Source: Nitrospira sp.
GTDB lineage: Bacteria > Nitrospirota > Nitrospiria > Nitrospirales > Nitrospiraceae
Reading direction: 5' to 3'
DNA length: 64,000 nucleotides
NCBI GenBank assembly: GCA_016788885.1
Contig: JAEURX010000038.1
Coordinates: 90,799-154,798 of the forward strand
Shown: one piece after another, positions 46,122-56,989 of the stretch
Layout of the letters: each line of letters starts with the position of its first letter
Position numbering within the stretch: position 1 is the stretch's first letter
The notes under the pieces: generated by a model
Told to the model about the DNA's origin: nothing
Database searches by the model: none
What the model saw: the letters and a program-made list of their open reading frames with translations, nothing else
Position numbers and translations under genes: made by a program

Positions 46122-47327
46122 TTAGTCCTGAATGACGCGTTTCGTGTCGTCCAGGTGTTTGTTCAAATAGGGCATGAACGGCGTGCCCCCGGTCCCGACC
46201 GAAGTAGGATTGCTGGCATGCGACTGTTGTTGGCGGAAGATATACCGCTCAGCGTAGTCCAGATGAATCTGACGGAACTGGGCCAACAAATCCACGCAGC
46301 CGCTATACGCCCGCCAGAGTTCGGGGTGCGTCGATTTTCTGTCGCGGGCATACCCGAACAACAATGGCCGTCCTCGCGCGTCCGTGCGCGCTTCCAGTGC
46401 CGCCAAAAATGCCCGGTGGCGCGGAGGCATGTACTCGCGCATTTCGACCAGATACTGCGTCAGTGGATCCTCGGCATGGGGCACGCCAAGCCCCGCATCC
46501 AGGGCTGGCACAATCGAGCTTTGCGACCCCGTCTCACCGCGGAACTGTTGCGGCTGCCCGGCATACTCAGCCACTCCTGCATAGATGAGCCCATTCGGCA
46601 GCGCCTGACTGTTCTTCCAGCCGTGAATGTACGGACGCACACGACTGTAATAAATGTAGGGATCACATCGTTCGGGCATACGCAGCAAGGTCTCGCGCAT
46701 GGCTTCCTGTGCCGTCGCAAGCATTTCCAATCCCGCCAACACGGCATCCACGCGATCGTCCAACGCCGCGTGATGCGCCTGCAGCAGCCCCTGCAATCCA
46801 GGCCCCGCCTTCGCCTCAATATCGATGTGAATCAGCACAAACCACTCCTCATCGAGTCCGCCGAGGAAGTTCTGCAACAACACGATATTGCCGAGCTCAA
46901 TGGGCTTCTGGGGGTCAAGCCGCCGCCAATTGTGCAGTGCGTAGGAAGCATAGGACAGCACGGGCGGACGACCGAGCTGTTGGGCCACCCCGAACCAGGG
47001 ACGAGCGAGACTCGCCGGCAACCGATCCGCAGGATGGTCGGGGTCTTCCCACACATAGGCATGACTGACAAACGACAGGGCCCGCATCACCGACCGAAAG
47101 ACATCCAGACCCCATTCGTCCGCCACCGCGCCCATGACTTCATCGCGATCCTGGATGAACCGACGTACCTGTCGCGCGCTGAGAAGTTTGGGCAGTTCCG
47201 TACCGATCTGGTTCAGAATCGGCTCTTCCGGCAACTGGTCTACGGGGTCAGTCGCGGGAAGAAATCCGCGGGCGGGTGAAAGGTCAAACGTCGAGGGTAC
47301 CAGCGGGGGTAGAGATGAGGTCGTCAT
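46122..47327 (-). CDS. Indoleamine 2,3-dioxygenase family haem protein
   Basis: The 401-residue protein matches the indoleamine 2,3-dioxygenase family, haem enzymes that open the indole ring of tryptophan to N-formylkynurenine. Family motifs are FRGETGSQSSIVPALDAGLG, MREYMPPRHRAFL, the proximal-His region RQIHLDYAERYI, and the haem-propionate loop GTGGTPFMPYL. No signal peptide is present. No kynureninase, formamidase or other tryptophan-catabolism gene is next to it, so the true substrate is uncertain; some bacterial members have other roles. An active haem site is inferred from motif conservation only. Confidence 0.85.
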   Translation of the reverse strand: MTTSSLPPLVPSTFDLSPARGFLPATDPVDQLPEEPILNQIGTELPKLLSARQVRRFIQDRDEVMGAVADEWGLDVFRSVMRALSFVSHAYVWEDPDHPADRLPASLARPWFGVAQQLGRPPVLSYASYALHNWRRLDPQKPIELGNIVLLQNFLGGLDEEWFVLIHIDIEAKAGPGLQGLLQAHHAALDDRVDAVLAGLEMLATAQEAMRETLLRMPERCDPYIYYSRVRPYIHGWKNSQALPNGLIYAGVAEYAGQPQQFRGETGSQSSIVPALDAGLGVPHAEDPLTQYLVEMREYMPPRHRAFLAALEARTDARGRPLLFGYARDRKSTHPELWRAYSGCVDLLAQFRQIHLDYAERYIFRQQQSHASNPTSVGTGGTPFMPYLNKHLDDTKRVIQD

Positions 47328-47588
47328 GGGCGCTCCTGCACCGGATGCTGATCCCTTACTGTACCATAGGCCGAGTGCCGTCTGATGCTACCTTCCCGCT
47401 CTCCTGCCGACTGAGCAAGTCACTCTTTGCTCGCAGCCGACTGTGGAGTCGTACGGATCCGGCGCGTGCCGCCCTGTGAATGGAGCCGTCACGGACCGAC
47501 TGCACGGGCGGTCAAGAGAAGATCGAGAGAAGCACTGGCGCAGCATTGCCACATTGGCGTGTCGGCCGCAACGACCAGTCCGGCATGT

Positions 47589-48167
47589 TTATGCGCCCTC
47601 TGCCTTTTCCCGCACATTGAACTGATTCATGGCAGTTGCGATATCGCGGTTGAGCAGCAGTTCGAGGGCATCGACCGCCCGTTCCAGGCAGGGCTCATAC
47701 GAGGCGCGTTCTTCCAGGGAGAGCGGCTCCAGCACATAGTCCGCGGTATCTTGCCTCGGCGCCGGTCGGCCCACGCCGATCTTCAGACGGACGAACTGCG
47801 GCGTCCCCAGCGCTTCGATCACAGACTTGATACCATTGTGACCACCGCTTCCGCCGTCCCGCCTGATGCGCAAACGGCCTGGTTCCAGATCCAGATCGTC
47901 GTGCACGACAACGAGGGCATCAGGGGTAAGACCGAGCTCGCGAAGGAGACCTTTCAGGGGAGGACCGCTGAGATTCATCCAGTCGAGTGTTTCGGCCAGC
48001 TCGACGAGTTTGGAGCCGGCGCGACCCGAGCCTCGCTGGGCCGCGCCCTTCCTGGTGAGACGTATCGACCAGCGCACCGCCGCCCGTTCGATCACCCAGC
48101 AGCCGATGTTGTGCCGGGTCTCGGCATACTCAGCTCCGGGATTGCCCAATCCAACGAGCAGGCGCAA
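47589..48167 (-). CDS. pth: Peptidyl-tRNA hydrolase
   Basis: Pth releases peptides from prematurely dropped peptidyl-tRNA. The 192-residue protein has the N-terminal LLVGLGNPGAEYAETRHNIG with the catalytic His, then VVHDDLDLEPG with the catalytic Asp and SGGHNGIKSV. It lies five bases after rplY, the common rplY-pth order. Confidence 0.96.
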   Translation of the reverse strand: MRLLVGLGNPGAEYAETRHNIGCWVIERAAVRWSIRLTRKGAAQRGSGRAGSKLVELAETLDWMNLSGPPLKGLLRELGLTPDALVVVHDDLDLEPGRLRIRRDGGSGGHNGIKSVIEALGTPQFVRLKIGVGRPAPRQDTADYVLEPLSLEERASYEPCLERAVDALELLLNRDIATAMNQFNVREKAEGA

Positions 48168-48172
48168 CGCAA

Positions 48173-48940
48173 TTACTTCTTCTTCTCGGGTTCCTTCTTG
48201 GCTGGGGCTGCCCCTGCCTTGGGTGCAGCCGCTCCGGCCTTGGCGTCACCCGCCTTACCGGCTTCCGCGCCAGCCGCGCCTTCAGCCGCAGCTTTCCCCT
48301 TGGCCGCCACTTCTGGTTCCTTCGCGCCCTCCGCTCCGGCTGCACCGCTGGCAAGCAAGGATTCCAACTTGGCATCGGTCATCGGCGCCGCCACGCTCAC
48401 GACCATGTGGTCGGGATCATCCAGGAAGCGCAAACCGTCTGTTTTCGGAATATCCTTCAGGTGGATACCTTCATTGATCTGCAATTGCGAAGCATCGATC
48501 GCGATGAAATCCGGCAACACAGACGGAAGACATTCAACATGCAATTCGCGCAAGGCCTGATGCAGCACGCCGCCTTCTTTCAGGCCGATCGGCTGACCGC
48601 CGGTTAGATGGATGGGGACCTTGACGCGAATCGGCTTATCCATCGCGACTTCAAAGAAATCCGCGTGCAACACGCTACCGGCAATCGGATCAACTTGGAA
48701 GTCTCGCAGCAATGCCGTCCGCTTCGCTTTGTTTTTCGCCCCGTTGATCGTGAGAGAAATGAGCGCCGTGGTCCCTGCCTGAGATCGCAAAATTTTCACT
48801 AACTCATCCGGCTTGACGGACAGCAGCAGACATTCTCCCTGCCCATACAAGACCGCCGGGACCCGACCGGCACGACGAAGTTGACGTGCGGGGCCCTTGC
48901 CTCCGCCATCCCTGCTCTCAACGGTTAACTCGAATTTCAT
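48173..48940 (-). CDS. rplY: 50S ribosomal protein L25 (CTC/TL5 type)
   Basis: The 255-residue protein is the long CTC form: an L25 domain with RRAGRVPAVLYGQGE that binds 5S rRNA, then a beta domain (PVKVPIHLTGG-like, here IRVKVPIHLTGGQPIG). A low-complexity Ala/Lys/Gly/Glu tail of about 65 residues follows, ending PAKKEPEKKK. The ATG at 48940 has GGAGG upstream; the open frame to 49012 is not needed. It lies 37 bases after prs. Confidence 0.95.
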   Translation of the reverse strand: MKFELTVESRDGGGKGPARQLRRAGRVPAVLYGQGECLLLSVKPDELVKILRSQAGTTALISLTINGAKNKAKRTALLRDFQVDPIAGSVLHADFFEVAMDKPIRVKVPIHLTGGQPIGLKEGGVLHQALRELHVECLPSVLPDFIAIDASQLQINEGIHLKDIPKTDGLRFLDDPDHMVVSVAAPMTDAKLESLLASGAAGAEGAKEPEVAAKGKAAAEGAAGAEAGKAGDAKAGAAAPKAGAAPAKKEPEKKK

Positions 48941-48977
48941 GATGCTCCTCCTCGACCTGTCGCTCGACGCGGACGGC

Positions 48978-49919
48978 CTACACGAATAACGAACTGACTG
49001 ATTCATCCTCATGGATACGCCTGATGGCTTCGCCGAACAGCGGCGCCACAGACAACAATTTCAACTTCGGGCACTTCACTTCTTTCCCGCGCAACGGAAT
49101 GGAATCAGTCACCACCACTTCCGTCAGACCGGACTGCTGAAGCCGTTCCAAAGCAGGCCCGGACAGCACACCATGCGAGCAGCCGGCCCAGACTTCACGA
49201 GCGCCTTTGTCGAGGCAGGCTTGCGCCCCCTGCACGATGGTGCCGGCTGTGTCGATCATATCGTCGAGCAACAGAGCACTTTTGCCCTCCACATCACCGA
49301 TAATATTCATGACTTGGGCCTGGTTCGGTCCCTCGCGCCGCTTGTCGATGATGGCGAGATTGGCCTGAAGCCGTTTGGCAAAGGCCCGCGCGCGCTCCAC
49401 GCCACCGGCATCGGGAGACACCACGACCAAATCCTGAATTTTGCGTTTGGTGATGTACTCCAGCAACACCGGTAATGCGTACAGATTGTCCACGGGAATA
49501 TCGAAGAACCCTTGAATCTGGCTGGCATGCAGATCCATCGTCAGCACGCGGTCCGCGCCGGCGGTGGTAATGAGGTCTGCCACCAATTTGGCTGAGATCG
49601 GCACGCGCGGCTGATCTTTACGGTCCTGCCGGGCATACCCGAAATAGGGAATCACCGCGGTAATCCGGTTGGCCGACGAACGCTTCAACGCATCGATCAT
49701 GATGAGCATCTCCATGATCGAATCATTGACGGGCGCACAGCAGGACTGAATCAGAAACACGTCCGCCCCACGCACGTTCTCCTCGACGCGAACCCGGATC
49801 TCCCCGTCACTGAAAGACGAAACCGTCGCGGCGCTAATGGGCAGATCGAGATACGTTCCAATCGCGCGCGCAAGCGCAGGATTGGCGTTGCCCGAAAAGA
49901 GCTTCATTTCCCTGTTCAT
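48978..49919 (-). CDS. prs: Ribose-phosphate pyrophosphokinase
   Basis: Prs makes PRPP from ribose 5-phosphate and ATP. The 313-residue protein has [32 protein letters not shown], the [22 protein letters not shown] loop, [16 protein letters not shown], and the PRPP-binding [15 protein letters not shown]. The start is placed at the ATG at 49919 ([10 protein letters not shown]), with 49907 as alternative; the frame is open to 50060. Confidence 0.97.
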   Translation of the reverse strand: MNREMKLFSGNANPALARAIGTYLDLPISAATVSSFSDGEIRVRVEENVRGADVFLIQSCCAPVNDSIMEMLIMIDALKRSSANRITAVIPYFGYARQDRKDQPRVPISAKLVADLITTAGADRVLTMDLHASQIQGFFDIPVDNLYALPVLLEYITKRKIQDLVVVSPDAGGVERARAFAKRLQANLAIIDKRREGPNQAQVMNIIGDVEGKSALLLDDMIDTAGTIVQGAQACLDKGAREVWAGCSHGVLSGPALERLQQSGLTEVVVTDSIPLRGKEVKCPKLKLLSVAPLFGEAIRRIHEDESVSSLFV

Positions 49920-50058
49920 TCCACCCCTTCGATGCGGTACGTGGCGATTAACGGTGCTGGTCGAGTTCGTACAACACGGTGGGCACGGACAGGACTCTGA
50001 GTCAATCTCCCTGACCTCGTGCACTGCCTGAACAAGCAGACGCCTACCGAAGCTCAGC

Positions 50059-50088
50059 ACAATAACGAAATGTCCCGGAAGTTGTCAA
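50059..50088 (-). promoter_or_regulatory. Sigma-70-like promoter of prs
   Basis: On the minus strand TTGACA (50083-50088) is followed after 18 bases by TATTGT (50059-50064). The leader to the prs start is about 130 bases. Confidence 0.5.
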
Positions 50089-50214
50089 CCAAATGAACCA
50101 CGGTGGAGGATCCGGCAGCGGGGTGGGACGGAGGGAATAACGGTGTCCAGTGAAAGATCGGCCAGGCCGCCAGCAGGCTCCTTCCTGCCAGGCCATTGCT
50201 CAACCCGAAACGCC

Positions 50215-51117
50215 CTATGACAAGGCAGTCGCTTCGGGGGCGCGACCAGCCGGGACGACATACACCTTTCTCTGCGGATCGGCAGCACACACCATTGCAG
50301 CCTGCTTGGCCGCTGTTTCGTTTTGAAACACCCCGAACATGGTGGCGCCGCTTCCGGACAGGAGGGCAACCTCGGCCCCTAGACTGACGAGTTGGCGCTT
50401 CATCTGGCCCAGCACCGGATGTTGAGCAAAGACGGGCACCTCAAAGTCGTTCTCCACCAGGGGAATAATCTCTGCCCAATCCAACGTTGGGCGGTTCTCC
50501 AACTGCTGCAACGAGTCGGAAAGTGGCCGCACACCTTGGCGAGTGGCCGCGAGTTGTTGATAGGCCCATTTCGTTTCGACCGGAAATCCCGGGTTAACCA
50601 GCACGATCCACCGCTGCCCGGTAACCTGTACCGGACGAACCACTTCACCCCTTCCTGTCACGCAGGCGGCAGGCGCCACGAAGAAGAACGGCACATCACT
50701 CCCCAGTTGCTGTCCCACCTCGGCCATCTGCTGAACCGACCAGCCCAACCCCAACAGTCGGACAAGGCCCAGGATGGTCGCCGCCGCATCACTGCTGCCG
50801 CCCCCCAATCCGGCCCCCAGAGGAATCCGCTTTGTGAGCGTAATGGAGAGGTCGATCGGTCGATCCACCCGCTCAAGCACAAGCTGCGCCGCACGGTAGA
50901 CGAGATTGCTGCGGTCGACCGCCAACGCGGCATGATCACAGCGCAAGGCGATCTGCGACGCTGCGGCAGGCCGCATGGCAAGGGTTATTTCATCGGTGAG
51001 ACCGACCGTATGCATCAGCGACCAAATGGCATGGAATCCATCAGGCCGCCGGTCAAGGACCCGGAGAATCAGATTCACTTTGGCAGGGGTGACAACACGA
51101 AGACTGGTAGAGTTCAC
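50215..51117 (-). CDS. ispE: 4-diphosphocytidyl-2-C-methyl-D-erythritol kinase
   Basis: IspE is the GHMP-family kinase of the non-mevalonate isoprenoid pathway. The 300-residue protein has the N-terminal TPAKVNLILRVLDRRPDGFH with the catalytic Lys and Asn, the ATP-binding PLGAGLGGGSSDAAATI, and the C-terminal ALLSGSGATMFGVF. It lies upstream of prs in the usual ispE-prs order. Confidence 0.97.
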   Translation of the reverse strand: MNSTSLRVVTPAKVNLILRVLDRRPDGFHAIWSLMHTVGLTDEITLAMRPAAASQIALRCDHAALAVDRSNLVYRAAQLVLERVDRPIDLSITLTKRIPLGAGLGGGSSDAAATILGLVRLLGLGWSVQQMAEVGQQLGSDVPFFFVAPAACVTGRGEVVRPVQVTGQRWIVLVNPGFPVETKWAYQQLAATRQGVRPLSDSLQQLENRPTLDWAEIIPLVENDFEVPVFAQHPVLGQMKRQLVSLGAEVALLSGSGATMFGVFQNETAAKQAAMVCAADPQRKVYVVPAGRAPEATALS

Positions 51118-51138
51118 TCGCAGATCACTGGGGCGGCG

Positions 51139-52502
<1,364 letters not shown>

Positions 52503-52518
<16 letters not shown>

Positions 52519-54311
52519 GGTTCCCTTCCTTCATGCCGCAACCGAGCCCCGGTTTCCGCAGACTGCGGAAGACACACGACAAAGCGTGCGCCGCTCCCGA
52601 CTTCGCTCTCCACCTTGATCCACCCATCGTGCAGATCCACAATCCGGTGCACCTGGGCCAACCCCAACCCCGAGCCTTCTTTTTTTGTCGTGAAAAACGG
52701 GAGAAAAATCTTGTCGAAGTTCTGCTTGGGAATGCCTTCTCCGCCGTCCTGGAAGCTGATCTCGATGACATCGGAGCGGCGCCCGCCGACTTCCACCCGC
52801 CGCACCCCCGTGGCAATCGTCAGCGTCCCTCCGCCGGACATCGCGTCAAACGCATTCACCGCGAGGTTCCAGAACACCTGTTTCAGCTGATCCTGATCGA
52901 CCTGCGCGACCAGTGCCGCGGGCGCCGTGCGGGAGACGATCGAGATCCCGGTTCGAGACTGCGCTTCATGTTGGATCAGATCCAGCGTATCGGCAAGGAC
53001 TTTGTTCAAATCTTGTTCGGCAATATGCAACGCGGGCGGCCGCGCATATTGCAGAAACTCCGTGATGATGTTGTCGAGCCGCCTGGCCTCCCTAATGGCA
53101 ATGTCCATCAACCGCTGGCTGGTTTCATCGGAGCCTACGTCCTGTCGCAACATCTGCATGGCTCCGGCCAATGCTCCGAGTGGATTACGTATTTCATGGG
53201 CCATACCCGCGGACATCTCTCCCAGGTTCGCCAACCACTCGCGCCGACGCATCTCCTCTTCCAGGTAGCGAATTTGCGTGAGGTCCTTGAACACCCCCAC
53301 CAAACCACGTTGCATCCCCTGCTCCTGGAGCGGCGACAGGGTCATACCCAACACCAGACAACTGCCGTTGGCATGAAAGCAATCCACCTCAAAACGCAGA
53401 GGCGACAGCGACGTCATGTCTGTAGTCTGCGCTCCGTCCGTTGGGTGCCAATTGAAGACTTCCTGCCACAAACGGCCCTGCACATCCGCGAACGCATAAC
53501 CGGTCACCTCATGCGCCGCGGGATTGAACGAGGTAATACGGCCCTCCTGATCGGTCGTAAATACGCCGCTGCTGATGCTGCGCACGATATTTTCGTGGAA
53601 TACCTGGAGACGATTGAGCCCCTGCTCTTTCTCGCGTAAAGACTGATCGGCATGCCGAAGCTCGTCGGCCAGTACACTGCTCAAGAATCCAACCACCAGG
53701 AAGGCGAGCCCATACACTTCAAAGGTCTGCAACGCTTCGGGTCCTTCCAGCTTACTGGGGGGCAACCAGATGGAGGCGTTCAAGAGCCCGAAATATTGAA
53801 CAGCCGTGATGGCCCCGAACAGCAGGGTACAACCGGCTCCCGTGACAATGCCGACACGCCGGTGCGGAACCAGGCTGGCCACCGTCACCGTGATGACATA
53901 CAACACGGCAAATGGGCTCTCGACACCTCCGGTCCGCGCGATCAGCACGGTTTCGAGGAGCACATCGATTCCGACCTGCACCCAGATGAATGCCGTATAC
54001 GCAGCGGCAGTCCTGAGCCGCCGTAGCACCAACGCGTAGAGGATCGTAATGGTGTAGGTAACGACGATGAGTGCGGTAAACGTGGGCGCTGACTCGCCAC
54101 GCGTCGACTGAAACGCCAGGGATAATCCCAGCATCAACGTGACCAGGACCACCCGCAGCCCCATCAGCCAGTGGAGCCGCGTCTTCAACTCAGGCATGGC
54201 GCGCTCGCCAGCCGGCGTGGGATGCGCGTCAACAGCGTGCGCAAGCACGAGTTGCCGGGCGCCGGGCGATTCGGCGTCGGTGGACGGGACTGGGCAGGTT
54301 GAAGACAGCAT
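52503..54311 (-). CDS. pilS: Membrane sensor histidine kinase, PilS-like
   Basis: The 602-residue kinase has about six membrane helices (for example LRVVLVTLMLGLSLAF, ALIVVTYTITILYALVL), a PAS domain (GVFTTDQEGRITSFNPAAHE), HisKA with MAHEIRNPLGALAGAM, and an ATPase with GEGIPKQNF and GSGLGLAQVHRI. This is the PilS layout. The ATG at 54197 (MPELKTRLHWLMGLRV) is the more usual N-terminus; the frame runs to 54311 and neither start has a clear ribosome-binding site. It is coupled to pilR by overlap. Confidence 0.88.
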
Positions 54312-54403
54312 GCCGGGCGCGTTGCCCTGATGGATGTGCGACGCACGGCCCTTTCGTCAGATCGGGCCGCGCGCCGGAAATCGGACGCGAGTGTGCAGCG
54401 TCG

Positions 54404-55618
54404 TTATTGGATGGCCTGCGCCATCGTGAAGATCGGCAGGTACATGGCGACGACGATAAACCCGATGATGGTCCCCAACACCACCATCATGATCGGTTCC
54501 AAAAGCGAGGTCAGTGTCTCGACGGCCTGATCGACTTCGTCTTCATAGAAATCGGCGATCTTTCCGAGCATGGCATCGAGCGCGCCGGTGGATTCTCCGA
54601 CGGCGATCATGTGCGTGACCATTTTGGGAAATACGTTGCACTTGGCCAGTGGCTCGGAAATGGTTTTTCCGCCGCTGATACTCACCCGCGCATTCATGAG
54701 CGCTTCTTCGATCACCTTGTTGCCCGACGTCTTGGCGCAAATGCTCAGCCCTTCCAATAACGGCACGCCGCTGGTGATCAAGGTGCCGAGGGTGCGCGTA
54801 AATTTCGCAACGGAGGCTTTCCTGATCAAATCGCCGACGATCGGCATCTTGAGGAGCAGCCGGTCGATCACCACCCGTCCGTTCACCGTGGCATAGTAGC
54901 GCTTGATCGCGAAGATGGCGCCAGCCACCGCCCCAAACATGGCATACCAGAAGCTTTGGAAGAAATTGCTGACGTTGATGACGATCTGCGTCGGGCCCGG
55001 AAGTCCGACCTTGCCGCCGGACATTTCAGTGAACATTTGCGCAAACACCGGAATGACCCAGACCATCAACACGCTGATGATGACGACCGCCACACCAACG
55101 ATCGCCGTCGGATAGACCATCGCCGACTTGATCTGGCCCTTCAGTTTCATGGCCTTTTCAATGTGCTTGGCCAACCGGGTCAAAATCGTATCGAGCAGAC
55201 CGCCGACCTCGCCGGCATGGATCATGTTCACGTAGAGATCGTCGAAGACCTTCGGATGGCGCTTCAAGGCGTCAGAAAATGTGGAGCCGGCTTCCACGCT
55301 GTTCTTCACGTCGCCGACCGTTTCGCGCAGGACTTTATTTTCAGACTGGGTGGACAGAATATCGAGACATTGAATCAGAGGCAGTCCGGCATTGATCATC
55401 GTGCCGAATTGGCGGGTGAACACGACGAGGTCCTTATCCGTCAGTCCGCTCCCGATGTTCAGCTTAAACTTTCCGCCGCCTGACTTTTCTTCCAGGCTGG
55501 TGACCACAACCTGCTGCTTGCGAAGCTGGTCCACCGCCTCGTCTCTCGTTTTGGCGGTGAGTTCCCCCTTCTTCACAGCGCCCTGGCGAGTGCGTCCGAC
55601 ATAGGTGAATGTGCTCAT
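54404..55618 (-). CDS. pilC: Type IV pilus inner-membrane assembly protein PilC
   Basis: PilC is the inner-membrane platform that works with the PilB/PilT motors. The 404-residue protein has two repeated T2SSF domains; each carries an LLDTILTRLA- or ALDAMLGKIA-type helix after a GE-rich loop (IHAGEVGG and IAVGESTG). It has three membrane segments, including VGVAVVIISVLMVWVIPVFA and PIMMVVLGTIIGFIVVAMYLP. N-terminal TFTYVGRTRQGAVKKGEL is typical. It is followed by pilS and pilR; pilA, pilB and pilT are not in this window. Confidence 0.96.
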   Translation of the reverse strand: MSTFTYVGRTRQGAVKKGELTAKTRDEAVDQLRKQQVVVTSLEEKSGGGKFKLNIGSGLTDKDLVVFTRQFGTMINAGLPLIQCLDILSTQSENKVLRETVGDVKNSVEAGSTFSDALKRHPKVFDDLYVNMIHAGEVGGLLDTILTRLAKHIEKAMKLKGQIKSAMVYPTAIVGVAVVIISVLMVWVIPVFAQMFTEMSGGKVGLPGPTQIVINVSNFFQSFWYAMFGAVAGAIFAIKRYYATVNGRVVIDRLLLKMPIVGDLIRKASVAKFTRTLGTLITSGVPLLEGLSICAKTSGNKVIEEALMNARVSISGGKTISEPLAKCNVFPKMVTHMIAVGESTGALDAMLGKIADFYEDEVDQAVETLTSLLEPIMMVVLGTIIGFIVVAMYLPIFTMAQAIQ

Positions 55619-55956
55619 AACGCGGTTTTCACTCCTTTGAACGCCAGGCAGGACACGTAGGTATGCAGCGGAAAACTATGATCGAAGTCTATAAGACGAC
55701 CTAAAAACTGTCAAACAAATGCACGAAAAGGAACCGGCAGGACAGGGCGAACCACGCATCCCAGCAAGGCGACCGCGCGCGAGCCCGGATTCTTCATGCA
55801 TGTCGTCGCGAGGTGTTCGAGACCGAAGCCCGCCGGAGCTTCTCGCAAGCGAGGCCGACGCAGACCTACTGACAGTTCGTCGAGGAGGCTGAACGAGAAC
55901 TGCCCCGCCGAGTGAGAGCATCGGACGACGGAGCCGTCATTCATGAAAAGTCCGGG
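55619..55956. other. 338-base gap between pgsA and pilC
   Basis: Apart from the pilC promoter (55686-55714), described separately, the sequence is GC-rich and has no supported gene. I found only short imperfect inverted repeats (such as GTTC/GAAC near 55880) and no T-run terminator. Confidence 0.45.
55686..55714 (-). promoter_or_regulatory. Sigma-70-like promoter of pilC
   Basis: On the minus strand TTGACA (55709-55714) and TAGACT (55686-55691) are 17 bases apart, about 68 bases before the pilC start; an overlapping TATAGA gives a spacing of 15. Confidence 0.55.
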
Positions 55957-56499
55957 CTAGGCTTGACTGGAGGTGATACGGAAGTACCCGCGGGAAAGGT
56001 AGTGCAAGCCGGACATGAGCGTGACCCCGCCCATCAGGTAGACGAGCGGATCGAGGACGGCGAGATCGAGCCGCCGCGAGGCAAAGAACACGATCGCAAT
56101 CAGGGTCGTCAGCTGGATCAACGTGGTGACCTTGCCCAGGACCGTCGGCGAGATGTCGACCTGCGTCTGGGTGAAATGGGCCACGGCCGCACCCAACATC
56201 AGCATCAGATCGCGACTGGCCACCAGAATCGTCAACCAGAGGGGAACCATGTGCATCACGGACAGGGTAATAAACCCGGTCGTCAGCATGAGCTTATCCG
56301 CCAGAGGATCCAAAACTTCTCCGAGCCTCGTCCGTTGATTGGCGACGCGGGCAATGATGCCGTCAAGGGCATCCGTCACGCCGGCGATGAACAGCGTAGC
56401 CAGGGCGTAGTCGAATTGTTCATAGTTCAACAGTCCGACGTAGACCGGGATCAACAAGATCCGCAACATCGTCAGGCTGTTCGGGACGTTCATATTCAT
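55957..56499 (-). CDS. pgsA: CDP-diacylglycerol-glycerol-3-phosphate phosphatidyltransferase
   Basis: PgsA makes phosphatidylglycerol phosphate at the inner membrane. The 180-residue protein carries the CDP-alcohol phosphotransferase motif: DALDGIIAR, then LGEVLDPLAD, with the D-x2-D-G-x2-A-R-x8-G-x3-D-x3-D spacing intact. Several membrane helices are present. The ATG at 56499 (MNMNVPNSLTMLRI) fits the family; 56493 is an alternative and the frame is open to 56547. A strong sigma-70-like promoter lies upstream. Confidence 0.94.
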   Translation of the reverse strand: MNMNVPNSLTMLRILLIPVYVGLLNYEQFDYALATLFIAGVTDALDGIIARVANQRTRLGEVLDPLADKLMLTTGFITLSVMHMVPLWLTILVASRDLMLMLGAAVAHFTQTQVDISPTVLGKVTTLIQLTTLIAIVFFASRRLDLAVLDPLVYLMGGVTLMSGLHYLSRGYFRITSSQA

Positions 56500-56558
56500 T
56501 GAACGGATGGTGCGAGCTTCGCCCTTGTAGCGTTCTGAGAATTCCACCGGAGCCGCGC

Positions 56559-56587
56559 ATCATAGAAACCCCGTAGAACCTTGTCAA
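56559..56587 (-). promoter_or_regulatory. Sigma-70-like promoter of pgsA
   Basis: On the minus strand TTGACA (56582-56587), 17 bases, then TATGAT (56559-56564): five of six at -10 and a perfect -35. It is back-to-back with the plus-strand promoter that starts at 56594. Confidence 0.65.
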
Positions 56588-56593
56588 CGACGG

Positions 56594-56622
56594 TTGCACT
56601 CCACACGGGAGGTCCCTATAAT
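56594..56622 (+). promoter_or_regulatory. Sigma-70-like promoter of the small hypothetical gene
   Basis: TTGCAC (56594-56599), 17 bases, then a perfect TATAAT (56617-56622). It points to the gene at 56669, with a leader of roughly 40 bases. Confidence 0.65.
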
Positions 56623-56668
56623 CGAAACCCGTACAACGGGCCCAGGTGATGATCGACGGAGGTTGTGT

Positions 56669-56989
56669 ATGAGCGGACTTCCCCTCCTCTTCAAAAAAGA
56701 GGGACTCATTGAACGGCACCAAGTCGAGGGGATTGACCCAAGCGACCGGTACTTCAACCGGGCCATCCTTGTCAATCGGGTGGCCGCGGGCTATACGGGC
56801 AAAGTCACCTATGAGGCCTACGCCGTCGAAGGCTCGGCTCACCCCACCACCGGGGCAGCCGTCAAAGCCGTTGTCGAAAAACTGCGCGATGTCGGGTTTA
56901 CTCGATTGCGTACACGCTTGAATTTCAAGGGCAGCCGCTATCTCGCCGAGAAAGAAACCTGGACCGACTATCCGGATCTTCCCGCCTAA
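56669..56989 (+). CDS. Small conserved-looking hypothetical protein
   Basis: I do not recognise a family. The 106-residue protein starts MSGLPLLFKKEGLIERH and has an alpha/beta pattern with KVTYEAYAVEGSAHP and AVVEKLRDVGFTRLRTRLNF. It has no signal peptide or membrane helix. It is the only plus-strand gene in the last 40 kb and has its own strong promoter, so I take it as real. The frame is open to 56594, but that would start inside the promoter. Its stop overlaps the convergent serine hydrolase stop by four bases. Confidence 0.72.
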   Translation: MSGLPLLFKKEGLIERHQVEGIDPSDRYFNRAILVNRVAAGYTGKVTYEAYAVEGSAHPTTGAAVKAVVEKLRDVGFTRLRTRLNFKGSRYLAEKETWTDYPDLPA

